Part shown: piece by piece, positions 7,415 to 13,342 of the stretch | How the letters are laid out: every line of letters begins with the position of its first letter | Numbering within the stretch: position 1 is the first letter of the stretch | From: an uncultured Akkermansia sp. | Lineage (GTDB): Bacteria; Verrucomicrobiota; Verrucomicrobiia; Verrucomicrobiales; Akkermansiaceae | Reading direction: 5' to 3' | Assembly: GCA_904502165.1 (NCBI GenBank) | Contig: CAJGDB010000048.1 | Location: 1-13,342 of the forward strand | DNA length: 13,342 nt | The notes under the pieces: generated by a model | What the model saw: only the letters and a program-made list of their open reading frames with translations | Database searches by the model: none | Told to the model about the DNA's origin: nothing | Position numbers and translations under genes: made by a program

Positions 7415-8062
7415 TTAAGGATTCTGCACCCGGCTGGTATCCAGCCCGGTGGTATCGGCGCCAGCGGCAATCAGGATGCGGGCGGCTTCGGCGTGATTCT
7501 TGTTCAAGGCTTCAGAGAGGGGTGTCTGCCCATGATTATTACGTGCATTCACATCAAGCCCTTCTTCAATGAAGAGTTTCACGTATTTTGCTCTTCCATA
7601 ACGAGCAGCGATGATGAGCATTGTATCATTATGCTGCTCGAGATGATGAATATCTGCGCCTGCTTCAATGAGGTCATCTATGATACCATACAAGCCATGG
7701 TAAAAGGCATCTCCCAGGGCGGTGTTGCCATATATGTTTTCCGCATTGAGTTCCATTCCGGTACGGATGAGTTCGCGGGCTATGCGGGGCTTTTTCTGGA
7801 TGATGGACCATATCAGCGGGGTGGCATCAAATTGCGAGGTACGCATGGAGGAGATATCCATCCCGGCCTGGAGCAGCAGGCGTACGGTTTTCCTGTCTCC
7901 TTTGTCAATGGCTTTCCAGAGGGCTTGCTTGTAATCCTCTTCGTAGATGTCCTTTTCCTCCAGCGCCACTATTGCTTTTTCCTGTTCACTGGGTGCACAG
8001 GAGCTGAGTGGCATGGCCACGCATGACAAGAGGAAACAAAATGTAATGAGTCGTGTTTTCAT
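7415..8062 (-). CDS. Ankyrin-repeat lipoprotein
   Basis: A 215-residue protein with a lipoprotein signal: a hydrophobic stretch, then the lipobox LSSC ending at Cys22, the predicted lipidated residue. It should sit on the periplasmic face of the inner or outer membrane. About five ankyrin units follow (ALWKAIDKGDRKTVRLLLQAG, ELIRTGMELNAEN, DLIEAGADIHH, LFIEEGLDVNARN, ILIAAGADTTG). The stretch EKAIVALEEKDIYEEDYKQA (28-47) and the ending GADTTGLDTSRVQNP align with the neighbouring gene at 8092-8838, so the two are paralogues. It starts 29 bp after that gene in the same direction. A weak GAAG lies about 10 nt before the ATG. The partner is unknown; protein binding at the membrane is the reasonable guess. 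Confidence 0.9.
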   Translation of the reverse strand: MKTRLITFCFLLSCVAMPLSSCAPSEQEKAIVALEEKDIYEEDYKQALWKAIDKGDRKTVRLLLQAGMDISSMRTSQFDATPLIWSIIQKKPRIARELIRTGMELNAENIYGNTALGDAFYHGLYGIIDDLIEAGADIHHLEQHNDTMLIIAARYGRAKYVKLFIEEGLDVNARNNHGQTPLSEALNKNHAEAARILIAAGADTTGLDTSRVQNP

Positions 8063-8091
8063 ATCTGTATCTTCATTCTTTTTTTCTTAGC

Positions 8092-8838
8092 TTACCACGC
8101 CGGCAGCCGACTGACATCAATTCCCTCGGTGCTGGCACCAGCCTTGATGAGTTCGCGCGCCACGTTGTGATACCCGCGCTGCATGGCCAGGGAGAGGGGC
8201 GTGCGTCCCTTGTCATCTGCCACATCGGGCATGGCACCATGCTCCAGCAGCTTCTTCACCAGCCACAGGCGGTTGCGATCTACCGCCCAGAGCAGCACGC
8301 TGGCATTGGTGGAATCCACGGCGTTGACATCTGCCCCGCGGCTGAGCAGCATTTCCGGCACCATGGTATCATCGGAGAAGGAGGCAATCATGAGCGGGGT
8401 GGCTCCTTTATCCTGGCGGCAGTTCACATCTGCTCCGGCTTTGATGAGCATCAGGCTCATTTTATGGGAGCGATCCCACATGGCTCTGTGCAACGGGGTG
8501 ATGTCTTCGCGTCCTTTGGCATTGATATCTGCCCCGGCTTTCAGGAACCGCCGCACCAGGCTGATGCGGTTCTGGTGGGTGACTTCAACAATGAGCGGTT
8601 CTCCCTGAGGGGTGCGGGCATTGGGATTCGCCCCGGCCAGCAGAAGGTCACTTACCAGATCACCCTGCTTTTCTTGAACGGCATGCAGCAAGGCTTCATC
8701 GTATTCATCTGCAGGAATACCCATTTCCTGCAGAGTATTCACGGCTTTTTCCCGGACGGATGGTTCCTGGGGAACAAACAGTATCCCGAGCGCAAAAGAC
8801 ACCAGCAGAATCAGGAAAATGGGCAACAATTTCTTCAC
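8092..8838 (-). CDS. Membrane-anchored ankyrin-repeat protein
   Basis: I place the start at GTG (8838-8836), giving 248 residues beginning MKKLLPIFLILLVSFALG, a compact membrane segment (about 4-22) with no lipobox and no clear cleavage site, so probably a signal anchor with the rest in the periplasm. A longer frame opens at a TTG at 8874, but that TTG is the first half of the -35 box and the added 12 residues are polar. About six ankyrin units follow, with ends such as LLAGANPNA, LKAGADINA, IKAGADVNC, LSRGADVNA and LIKAGASTEG. Both the N-terminal block (EKAVNTLQEMGIPADEYDEA, 30-49) and the ending GIDVSRLPAW match the lipoprotein downstream. It is the first gene of the probable ankyrin operon, 86 bp after uvrB. 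No catalytic residues are seen. Confidence 0.88.
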   Translation of the reverse strand: MKKLLPIFLILLVSFALGILFVPQEPSVREKAVNTLQEMGIPADEYDEALLHAVQEKQGDLVSDLLLAGANPNARTPQGEPLIVEVTHQNRISLVRRFLKAGADINAKGREDITPLHRAMWDRSHKMSLMLIKAGADVNCRQDKGATPLMIASFSDDTMVPEMLLSRGADVNAVDSTNASVLLWAVDRNRLWLVKKLLEHGAMPDVADDKGRTPLSLAMQRGYHNVARELIKAGASTEGIDVSRLPAW

Positions 8839-8845
8839 GAGAGTG

Positions 8846-8874
8846 ATAATATCGTCTTTCCACGACCGGGTCAA
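8846..8874 (-). promoter_or_regulatory. Ankyrin operon promoter, predicted leaderless
   Basis: On the minus strand TTGACC (8874-8869), a 17-bp spacer and TATTAT (8851-8846) are near consensus. Exactly 7 nt (cactctc) separate the -10 from the GTG start, so the mRNA should begin at or next to the start codon. No T-run terminator lies between uvrB and this promoter, so some read-through from uvrB is possible. Confidence 0.7.
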
Positions 8875-8924
8875 GCCCTAACGGACCTCATCAGAGACAG
8901 GGTACCATTTCAGGCACCATGGCC

Positions 8925-11111
8925 TTAATGCCGCCCGTTCTTCAGGACATTTATCTTATCGCGCAGCACAGCGGCCACTTCGAAATCCAACCGGGCAGCG
9001 GCTTCGCGCATTTCTTTCTCCAACCGTGCTATGGCGGTGGTCACCTCTTCCTCTTCTGCCGCCATGAGCGTGCCGAAATCATCATCTGCCTCATCCAGTT
9101 CATCATCCGGGGTATAGAGACGCAGGGTGCTCTGGTCTGCACGGCTGACGCTATGCGGGGTGATGCCATGGGCTTCGTTATAGGCCTTCTGAATGGCCCG
9201 GCGGCGGTCGCTTTCTTCCACCAGGCGGCGGATGGAATCGGTCACCACATCGCAGAACAGCACACATTCGCCATGCACATGGCGGGCAGCGCGCCCGGCG
9301 GTCTGCACCAGGCTGGTTTCATTACGCAGGAATCCTTCCTTATCGGCATCGAGAATGCAGACGAGGGAGACTTCGGGCAGGTCAAGCCCTTCACGCAGGA
9401 GGTTGATGCCCACAAGGATATCTACCTTGCCTGCCCGCAGCTTGCGGAGGATTTCCACACGCTCGATGGCATCGACATCGGCATGGATGTATTCGACCTC
9501 CAGCCCGACCTTGCGAAGGTAATCGGTCAGGTCTTCTGCGGTGCGCTTGGTAAGGGTGGTGACAAGGACTCTTTCCCGCACAGAAACACGCTGCCGACAG
9601 AGTTCAATGGTCTTGTCAATCTGGCCATCCAGGGGCAGCAGGGTAATGCGGGGTTCCAGCAGGCCGGTGGGGCGGATGAGCTGCTCCACGATAAGTGGCT
9701 GGGCCAGGGCGGCCGGGTTGAAGCTTTCTACCGGTGCGGCGCTGGAATGCGGCGGCACGCGGAGCTCCGACAAATGGTGGAAGAACACCCCGCGGAAGCC
9801 CTCCGGCGCATGGGTGATGGCCTGGCTGGCTTCGCGGCTGCGGGCGTGGGTGTTGCCACGCTTCGCCTTGAGCACGGGTATGTAGCTCTTATTACCCGCC
9901 ACGCAGTTCACGTACTCAAAGGGCCCCGGGGTGGCGGATACATAGACCAGCTGGGCCTGGCGGTTCATGAATTCATCGAAGCGCAGGGGGCGATTATCGA
10001 GCGCGGAAGGCAGCCGGAAACCATGGTCGATGAGTACCTGCTTGCGGGAGCGGTCTCCCTCATACATGCCGCCAATCTGCGGTACGGTGGCGTGCGATTC
10101 ATCGATGATGGTGAGGTGGTCTGCCGGAAAATAATCCTGCAGGGTGGAGGGGGTGCTGCCCGGGGCTCTGCCGGCCAGGTGGCGGGAGTAATTCTCTATG
10201 CCTTTGCAGAAGCCTATTTCATTGATGAGCTCCAGGTCATAGTCGGTCCGCATCTTGAGGCGCTGGGCTTCGATAAGCTTGTTGTTCTTCTCGAACCACT
10301 CCACGCGCTCTGCCAGTTCCTTGCGGATGGATTGGATGGCCGGCAGGCGTTTCTCGGGCGCAGAGACGTATTGCTTTACCGGGAAGAAGAGGTAGCTCTG
10401 CAGTTTCTCGCGGACGCGCCCGGTGCCGGCATCGATGAGGGAGATGGCATCTATCTCGTCACCAAAGAATTCCACGCGGATAGCCTCGCCATCACTCTGA
10501 GCGGGGTATACCTCCACCACATCGCCCCGCACCCGGAAGCGCCCGCGCTGGAAGTCGTAGTCGTTGCGCTCAAAGAGCAATTCTGCCAGGCAGGCCAGCA
10601 TGGCATCGCGGTCCATCTCCTGCCCCACGTGCAGTGAAAGAGTCAGGTTACGGTAATCTTCCGGCGCACCCAGACCATAGATGCAGGAGACAGAGGCCAC
10701 CACTATCACATCGCGCCGCAGAAGCAGGGAGCGCATGGCATTCAGACACAGGCGGTCAATTTCTTCGTTGATGGCGCTGTCTTTTTCAATGTAGGTATCA
10801 GTGCTGGCAATGTAGGCTTCAGGCTGATAGTAGTCGAAGTAGGAAACGAAGTATTCTACAGCATTGTGCGGGAAAAAGGCTTTCAGCTCCGAATAGAGCT
10901 GGGCGGCCAGGGTCTTGTTGTGAGACAGCACGAGCACAGGACGCTCCTGCGCGGCTATCAGATTGGCCATGGTGAAGGTCTTGCCGGAGCCCGTGACACC
11001 CAGCAGGCATTGGTGCCGGTTTCCGGCCTGAAGCGATTTGAGGAGCTTGGCTATGGCCTGCTCCTGGTCGCCTGAGGGCTTGTAATCCGTTACCAGTTTG
11101 AAGAGTGACAC
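8925..11111 (-). CDS. uvrB: Excinuclease ABC subunit B (UvrB)
   Basis: The damage-verifying helicase-like subunit of nucleotide excision repair, working with UvrA and UvrC. The start is GTG; the first residues SLFKLVTDYKPSGDQ match the family N-terminus. Visible motifs are Walker A GVTGSGKT (38-45), the beta-hairpin region YFVSYFDYYQPEAY (87-100) that clamps DNA, motif II DESH (337-340), VSATPG (391-396), RPTGLLEP (480-487), GINLLREGLD (568-577), QTAGRAARH (603-611), and the C-terminal UvrC-binding UVR helix pair (about 693-720). At 728 residues it is longer than the usual 660-680. Nearly all the excess is an in-frame insert of about 70 residues (about 402-474) between VSATPG and RPTGLL, where typical UvrB has about 15 residues. 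All core motifs are intact and the frame is open, so it is probably functional. It has its own promoter and no Shine-Dalgarno sequence. Confidence 0.97.
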   Translation of the reverse strand: MSLFKLVTDYKPSGDQEQAIAKLLKSLQAGNRHQCLLGVTGSGKTFTMANLIAAQERPVLVLSHNKTLAAQLYSELKAFFPHNAVEYFVSYFDYYQPEAYIASTDTYIEKDSAINEEIDRLCLNAMRSLLLRRDVIVVASVSCIYGLGAPEDYRNLTLSLHVGQEMDRDAMLACLAELLFERNDYDFQRGRFRVRGDVVEVYPAQSDGEAIRVEFFGDEIDAISLIDAGTGRVREKLQSYLFFPVKQYVSAPEKRLPAIQSIRKELAERVEWFEKNNKLIEAQRLKMRTDYDLELINEIGFCKGIENYSRHLAGRAPGSTPSTLQDYFPADHLTIIDESHATVPQIGGMYEGDRSRKQVLIDHGFRLPSALDNRPLRFDEFMNRQAQLVYVSATPGPFEYVNCVAGNKSYIPVLKAKRGNTHARSREASQAITHAPEGFRGVFFHHLSELRVPPHSSAAPVESFNPAALAQPLIVEQLIRPTGLLEPRITLLPLDGQIDKTIELCRQRVSVRERVLVTTLTKRTAEDLTDYLRKVGLEVEYIHADVDAIERVEILRKLRAGKVDILVGINLLREGLDLPEVSLVCILDADKEGFLRNETSLVQTAGRAARHVHGECVLFCDVVTDSIRRLVEESDRRRAIQKAYNEAHGITPHSVSRADQSTLRLYTPDDELDEADDDFGTLMAAEEEEVTTAIARLEKEMREAAARLDFEVAAVLRDKINVLKNGRH
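9690..9908 (-). other. In-frame insert within uvrB
   Basis: This segment encodes UvrB residues about 402-474, which have no counterpart in the standard family alignment that I know. It is polar, rich in His, Arg, Ser and Ala (for example GNTHARSREASQAITHAPEG), with no family I recognise. It contains a perfect 10-bp palindrome CGGAGCTCCG (9760-9769) and, near one edge, CGGGTA/TACCCG (9875-9880 and 9893-9898). The exact borders are uncertain by several codons. It could be a lineage-specific loop or a translated repeat element. Confidence 0.6.
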
Positions 11112-11143
11112 GTCGCGATGAGGGGGGGGTGAGCTGTTTCCTC

Positions 11144-11172
11144 ACAGTACTCCACTTCCGGGCTCAAGTCAA
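11144..11172 (-). promoter_or_regulatory. uvrB promoter
   Basis: On the minus strand TTGACT (11172-11167), a 17-bp spacer and TACTGT (11149-11144). The GTG is 32 nt past the -10, so the leader is about 25 nt; it has no Shine-Dalgarno sequence but does contain a C8 run. A small inverted repeat GTGAG-N7-CTCAC (11129-11133 and 11141-11145) spans the start-point region. No SOS-type box was recognised. Confidence 0.6.
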
Positions 11173-11203
11173 GAAAAAGCCCCGGGGCAGGAATGCCCCG
11201 GGG
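11173..11203 (-). terminator. Rho-independent terminator of the fucosidase gene
   Basis: On the minus strand CCCCGGGGCA (11203-11194), a 4-nt loop and TGCCCCGGGG (11189-11180) form a perfect 10-bp GC-rich stem followed by CTTTTTC. The next bases are the TTGACT -35 box of the uvrB promoter, so terminator and promoter abut directly. Confidence 0.93.
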
Positions 11204-11240
11204 GTAAGTTTGAATGAGGGGGGGGACTGTTCAGCCCGGC

Positions 11241-13136
11241 TTATTTTCCTATTATCTTCAATTCTGCCACCGAGGAGCCTGTGCCATCGAGCGCGGCGGT
11301 GCAGAAGAAGCGTACATAGCGGGCCTTATGCGCCGGGAAGCTGATCATCTGCTCTACCGGGTTGGCGCGCAGATTGCCGAATTCGCCCTCAGAAACGGCG
11401 GTCCAGTTGCTGCCATCGGTGCTGAGCTCCATGCGGTACCGGCTGGTCATTCCCTGGGTCTGGCCGTCCTGGCGGGGAAGATAGGCAAAGCCGCTTACCA
11501 TGTGTTCCTTCTGCATGTCTACCACGAAGTGAGAGGGGCATTTGTCTATCTGCCACATGGTTTCAGGCTTACCATCGAAGGCAAGCGGAGCTTTTTCGGC
11601 AGCAAAGCCCTTGTAGCTCCACCCTGCGCTGGGGAGTGCTTTTTCATCACTTTCTGCGGCAGCCACTGGCTGGGGTTGGGTGACACCGGGCATGCGGAGC
11701 AGGGAGAATTCTGAAATGCAGGGAACGGCCTTGCTGCGAGTGATGGTAAGACGCAGGCGGTCAGTCGTGACAGGTTCCGGCAGCCAGCGCAATACCTGGT
11801 TGCCGATGGTGTGGCCCTTGCCGCCACGCACGCCGTCGAACTGGTCTTCCTTCTCGCCGGGCTGGCCGGGTTCCACAAGGGTTTTCCAGCTGCCATCCAC
11901 CATGGCTTCCACCTGGAAGGCCTCGACACGCTGCCCGAGTCGAATCTGCTCGCGCAGGCGGATGACATCGAAGCTGCTGGGGGATTCCAGCCGGATTTCC
12001 ACCTGGGGGGTCTTGTCATTGTCCTTCGGGCACCAGTAGCTTTCAATCTTGCCATCGGTCAGTTTGGAGGCATTGAACTTGCGGGCGCGGACGGAACTGG
12101 CCCTGGCCTTGGCTTTCAAGGCATAGTCCTTGGCCAGCAGCTCGCGGCGCATGTTGCCGAATGCCTGAAGAGAGGCTACATCTGCCGGGTCAAGCTGGCC
12201 ATCCCGGTTCGGGGCCAGATTCAGAATAAGGTTGGCACCACGCCCGACGCTGCTCAGGTAGACATTCATGATGTGCTCGGGGGATTTTACATGCCCCCCC
12301 TGCCCCGGATGCCAGAACCAGCCGCGGTGGTTGATGGGAGTGTCGGCCTCAAGGCATATCCATTTGCCATCGCGCGTGTTCCAGAGGGGATAATGGCGGG
12401 CAAATCCCTTTTCGGAGCCTGCCCAGGTGGCATCTCCACGGCCGCAGGCACCCCAGATGATGCAGTCCGGCTGCAGGGAACGTATCTGTTTGACGACCCG
12501 GGCGTAGTTGTAGTATTTGTCTGCGCTGCCTATGTTGCGGCCCTCGCGGGCACCGCCATAGTAGCCATCGCCGCCCATGGCTCCATCGAACCATATCTCA
12601 AAGACCGGGCCATATTTGGTGAGCAGTTCCTTGATTTGCTGGTAGTAGACTTTCAGATAGCCGGCGCGACCGTATTCAGCACAGTTGCGATCCCAGGGCG
12701 AAAGATAGGTGCCGAAGGCAAAATCGTATTTTTTGCAGGCATCGGCAAATTCCTGCACAACATCGCCCTTGCCATCTTTCCAGGGCGACTGGGTGATGTT
12801 GTGTCTGGTGGAACTGGTGGGCCAGGTGCAGAACCCGTCGTGGTGCTTGGCTGTATATATCATGCCGTTCATGCCGGCTTCCTTGAAGGTGCGGACAATG
12901 GCTTCAGCATCGAAATTCGAGGGGTTGAACAGCTCAGGCGATTCATCGCCATACCCCCACTCGCGGTTCGTGTAGGTATTCAGGCCAAAATGCACAAAGG
13001 CGTACCATTCCATCCGCAACCAGTCCACCTGCTGCCGGGTTGGTACGGGACCGTACGGCCGGGGCTCATCTGCTGCCTGGGTGCTGATTCCTCCCAGCAG
13101 TAATGCCATGCCTATCTGAAAGAATTGCCTGAACAT
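11241..13136 (-). CDS. Secreted GH29 alpha-L-fucosidase with two discoidin-like domains
   Basis: A 631-residue glycoside hydrolase that should release terminal L-fucose from host or dietary glycans such as mucin O-glycans. A signal peptide (cleavage near STQA-AD, about residue 21) exports it. The GH29 barrel (about 28-340) shows WYAFVHFGLNTYTNREWG (44-61), KHHDGF (97-102) in the fucose pocket, and EIWFDGAMGG (180-189), whose Asp184 is the expected nucleophile. CLEADTPINHRGWFWHP (261-277) looks like the GH29-B pattern, with Glu263 the likely acid/base; this suggests alpha-1,3/1,4 specificity, an inference. Two beta-sandwich domains of F5/8 type C (discoidin/CBM32) type follow, about 345-480 and 505-630, the second with FDGKPETMWQ and the ending ARYVRFFC. 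They probably bind carbohydrate. It stands alone with its own promoter and terminator, between uvrB and an AT-rich region, not in an obvious polysaccharide-utilisation cluster. Confidence 0.95.
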   Translation of the reverse strand: MFRQFFQIGMALLLGGISTQAADEPRPYGPVPTRQQVDWLRMEWYAFVHFGLNTYTNREWGYGDESPELFNPSNFDAEAIVRTFKEAGMNGMIYTAKHHDGFCTWPTSSTRHNITQSPWKDGKGDVVQEFADACKKYDFAFGTYLSPWDRNCAEYGRAGYLKVYYQQIKELLTKYGPVFEIWFDGAMGGDGYYGGAREGRNIGSADKYYNYARVVKQIRSLQPDCIIWGACGRGDATWAGSEKGFARHYPLWNTRDGKWICLEADTPINHRGWFWHPGQGGHVKSPEHIMNVYLSSVGRGANLILNLAPNRDGQLDPADVASLQAFGNMRRELLAKDYALKAKARASSVRARKFNASKLTDGKIESYWCPKDNDKTPQVEIRLESPSSFDVIRLREQIRLGQRVEAFQVEAMVDGSWKTLVEPGQPGEKEDQFDGVRGGKGHTIGNQVLRWLPEPVTTDRLRLTITRSKAVPCISEFSLLRMPGVTQPQPVAAAESDEKALPSAGWSYKGFAAEKAPLAFDGKPETMWQIDKCPSHFVVDMQKEHMVSGFAYLPRQDGQTQGMTSRYRMELSTDGSNWTAVSEGEFGNLRANPVEQMISFPAHKARYVRFFCTAALDGTGSSVAELKIIGK

Positions 13137-13143
13137 GTTTTAT

Positions 13144-13171
13144 ATTCTACTTAATTTATCTGATTTATCAA
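13144..13171 (-). promoter_or_regulatory. Fucosidase promoter, predicted leaderless
   Basis: On the minus strand TTGATA (13171-13166), a 16-bp spacer and TAGAAT (13149-13144) lie exactly 7 nt (ataaaac) before the ATG, so the mRNA probably starts at or next to the initiation codon. The surrounding sequence is markedly AT-rich compared with the genes. Confidence 0.65.
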
Positions 13172-13278
13172 GAAAAAACACACAGCACCATTACTATCTG
13201 TCATAGCTGTCCAAAAAGCGTTCTAAAGAAAGCCGGGGGAAGAGAAGCAAAACTAAGAAGAAAAAAGAAAACAAAAAT

Positions 13279-13341
13279 GGAGATTGAGTTCTGGGGTGCC
13301 AGCTACTAAACTGACGGTGCTAAAAAAATGAACCAATCTCC
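13279..13341. repeat. Inverted repeat at the window edge
   Basis: GGAGATTG (13279-13286) is exactly complementary to CAATCTCC (13334-13341); allowing one gap the match extends to GGAGATTGAGTTC, 12 of 13 positions. The arms are 47 bp apart, in a 206-bp non-coding stretch upstream of the fucosidase gene in which I see no gene. The repeat is cut close by the end of the window, so its nature (the end of an insertion element, a structured leader, or chance) cannot be decided. Confidence 0.4.
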
Positions 13342-13342
13342 G

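Larger units (their letters stand above)
11118..11225. repeat. Pair of 12-bp direct repeats with G8 tracts
   Basis: ATGAGGGGGGGG occurs at 11118-11129 and 11214-11225, 96 bp apart. The first lies in the predicted uvrB leader (as C8 in the mRNA), the second between the fucosidase stop codon and its terminator. Between them are the fucosidase terminator and the entire uvrB promoter. Confidence 0.8.

Noticed and set aside
8880..8924. Terminator after uvrB
   Set aside because: GGTGCC-TGAAAT-GGTACC can pair with one wobble, but no T-run follows, so I do not call it.
8919..10637. 572-codon open frame on the plus strand
   Set aside because: Antisense to uvrB, which is certain from its motifs. No domain and no promoter support it.
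11129..11172. SOS (LexA) box at the uvrB promoter
   Set aside because: uvrB is SOS-controlled in many bacteria, but the only dyad here is a 5-bp GTGAG/CTCAC repeat, which matches no LexA consensus that I know.
11811..13103. 430-codon open frame on the plus strand
   Set aside because: Antisense to the GH29 catalytic domain; it is a shadow frame.

Overview
The window looks like a piece of chromosome from a host-associated, Gram-negative member of the Verrucomicrobiota, probably close to Akkermansia. This is an inference. It rests on moderately high GC, several exported proteins (including a secreted fucosidase with glycan-binding-type domains), the style of the exported ankyrin proteins, and near absence of Shine-Dalgarno sequences. 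There are eight complete genes and no tRNA, rRNA, CRISPR array or clear mobile element.

Left part. A minus-strand gene (14-2452) encodes an exported coiled-coil plus TPR protein. It is divergent from the plus-strand pair dnaX-ybaB (2651-4855), which supplies the clamp-loader subunit and a small nucleoid-associated protein and ends at a strong hairpin terminator. The 198-bp divergent region holds a promoter for each side and an 8-bp inverted repeat over the TPR-gene promoter.

Middle and right part. All remaining genes are on the minus strand. In the order of transcription they are a secreted GH29 alpha-L-fucosidase (13136-11241), uvrB (11111-8925), three exported or membrane-anchored ankyrin proteins spaced 29 and 27 bp apart (8838-6200, probably one operon), and an FtsZ/tubulin-like protein with its own promoter (6081-4930). 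The fucosidase terminator runs directly into the -35 box of the uvrB promoter.

What stands out. (1) The tubulin-superfamily protein is outside any cell-division cluster and follows the ankyrin operon. (2) Two adjacent ankyrin paralogues share both ends but use different membrane anchors. (3) UvrB carries an in-frame insert of about 70 residues. (4) At dnaX, the first ankyrin gene and the fucosidase gene, a sigma70-type -10 box lies exactly 7 nt before the start codon, which predicts leaderless mRNAs and corrects two start sites. (5) DnaX lacks most of the usual zinc-binding cysteines. (6) Two identical ATGAGGGGGGGG tracts flank the fucosidase terminator and uvrB promoter. I cannot demonstrate a complete new system. 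The best candidates are the ankyrin/tubulin-like block and the UvrB insert.
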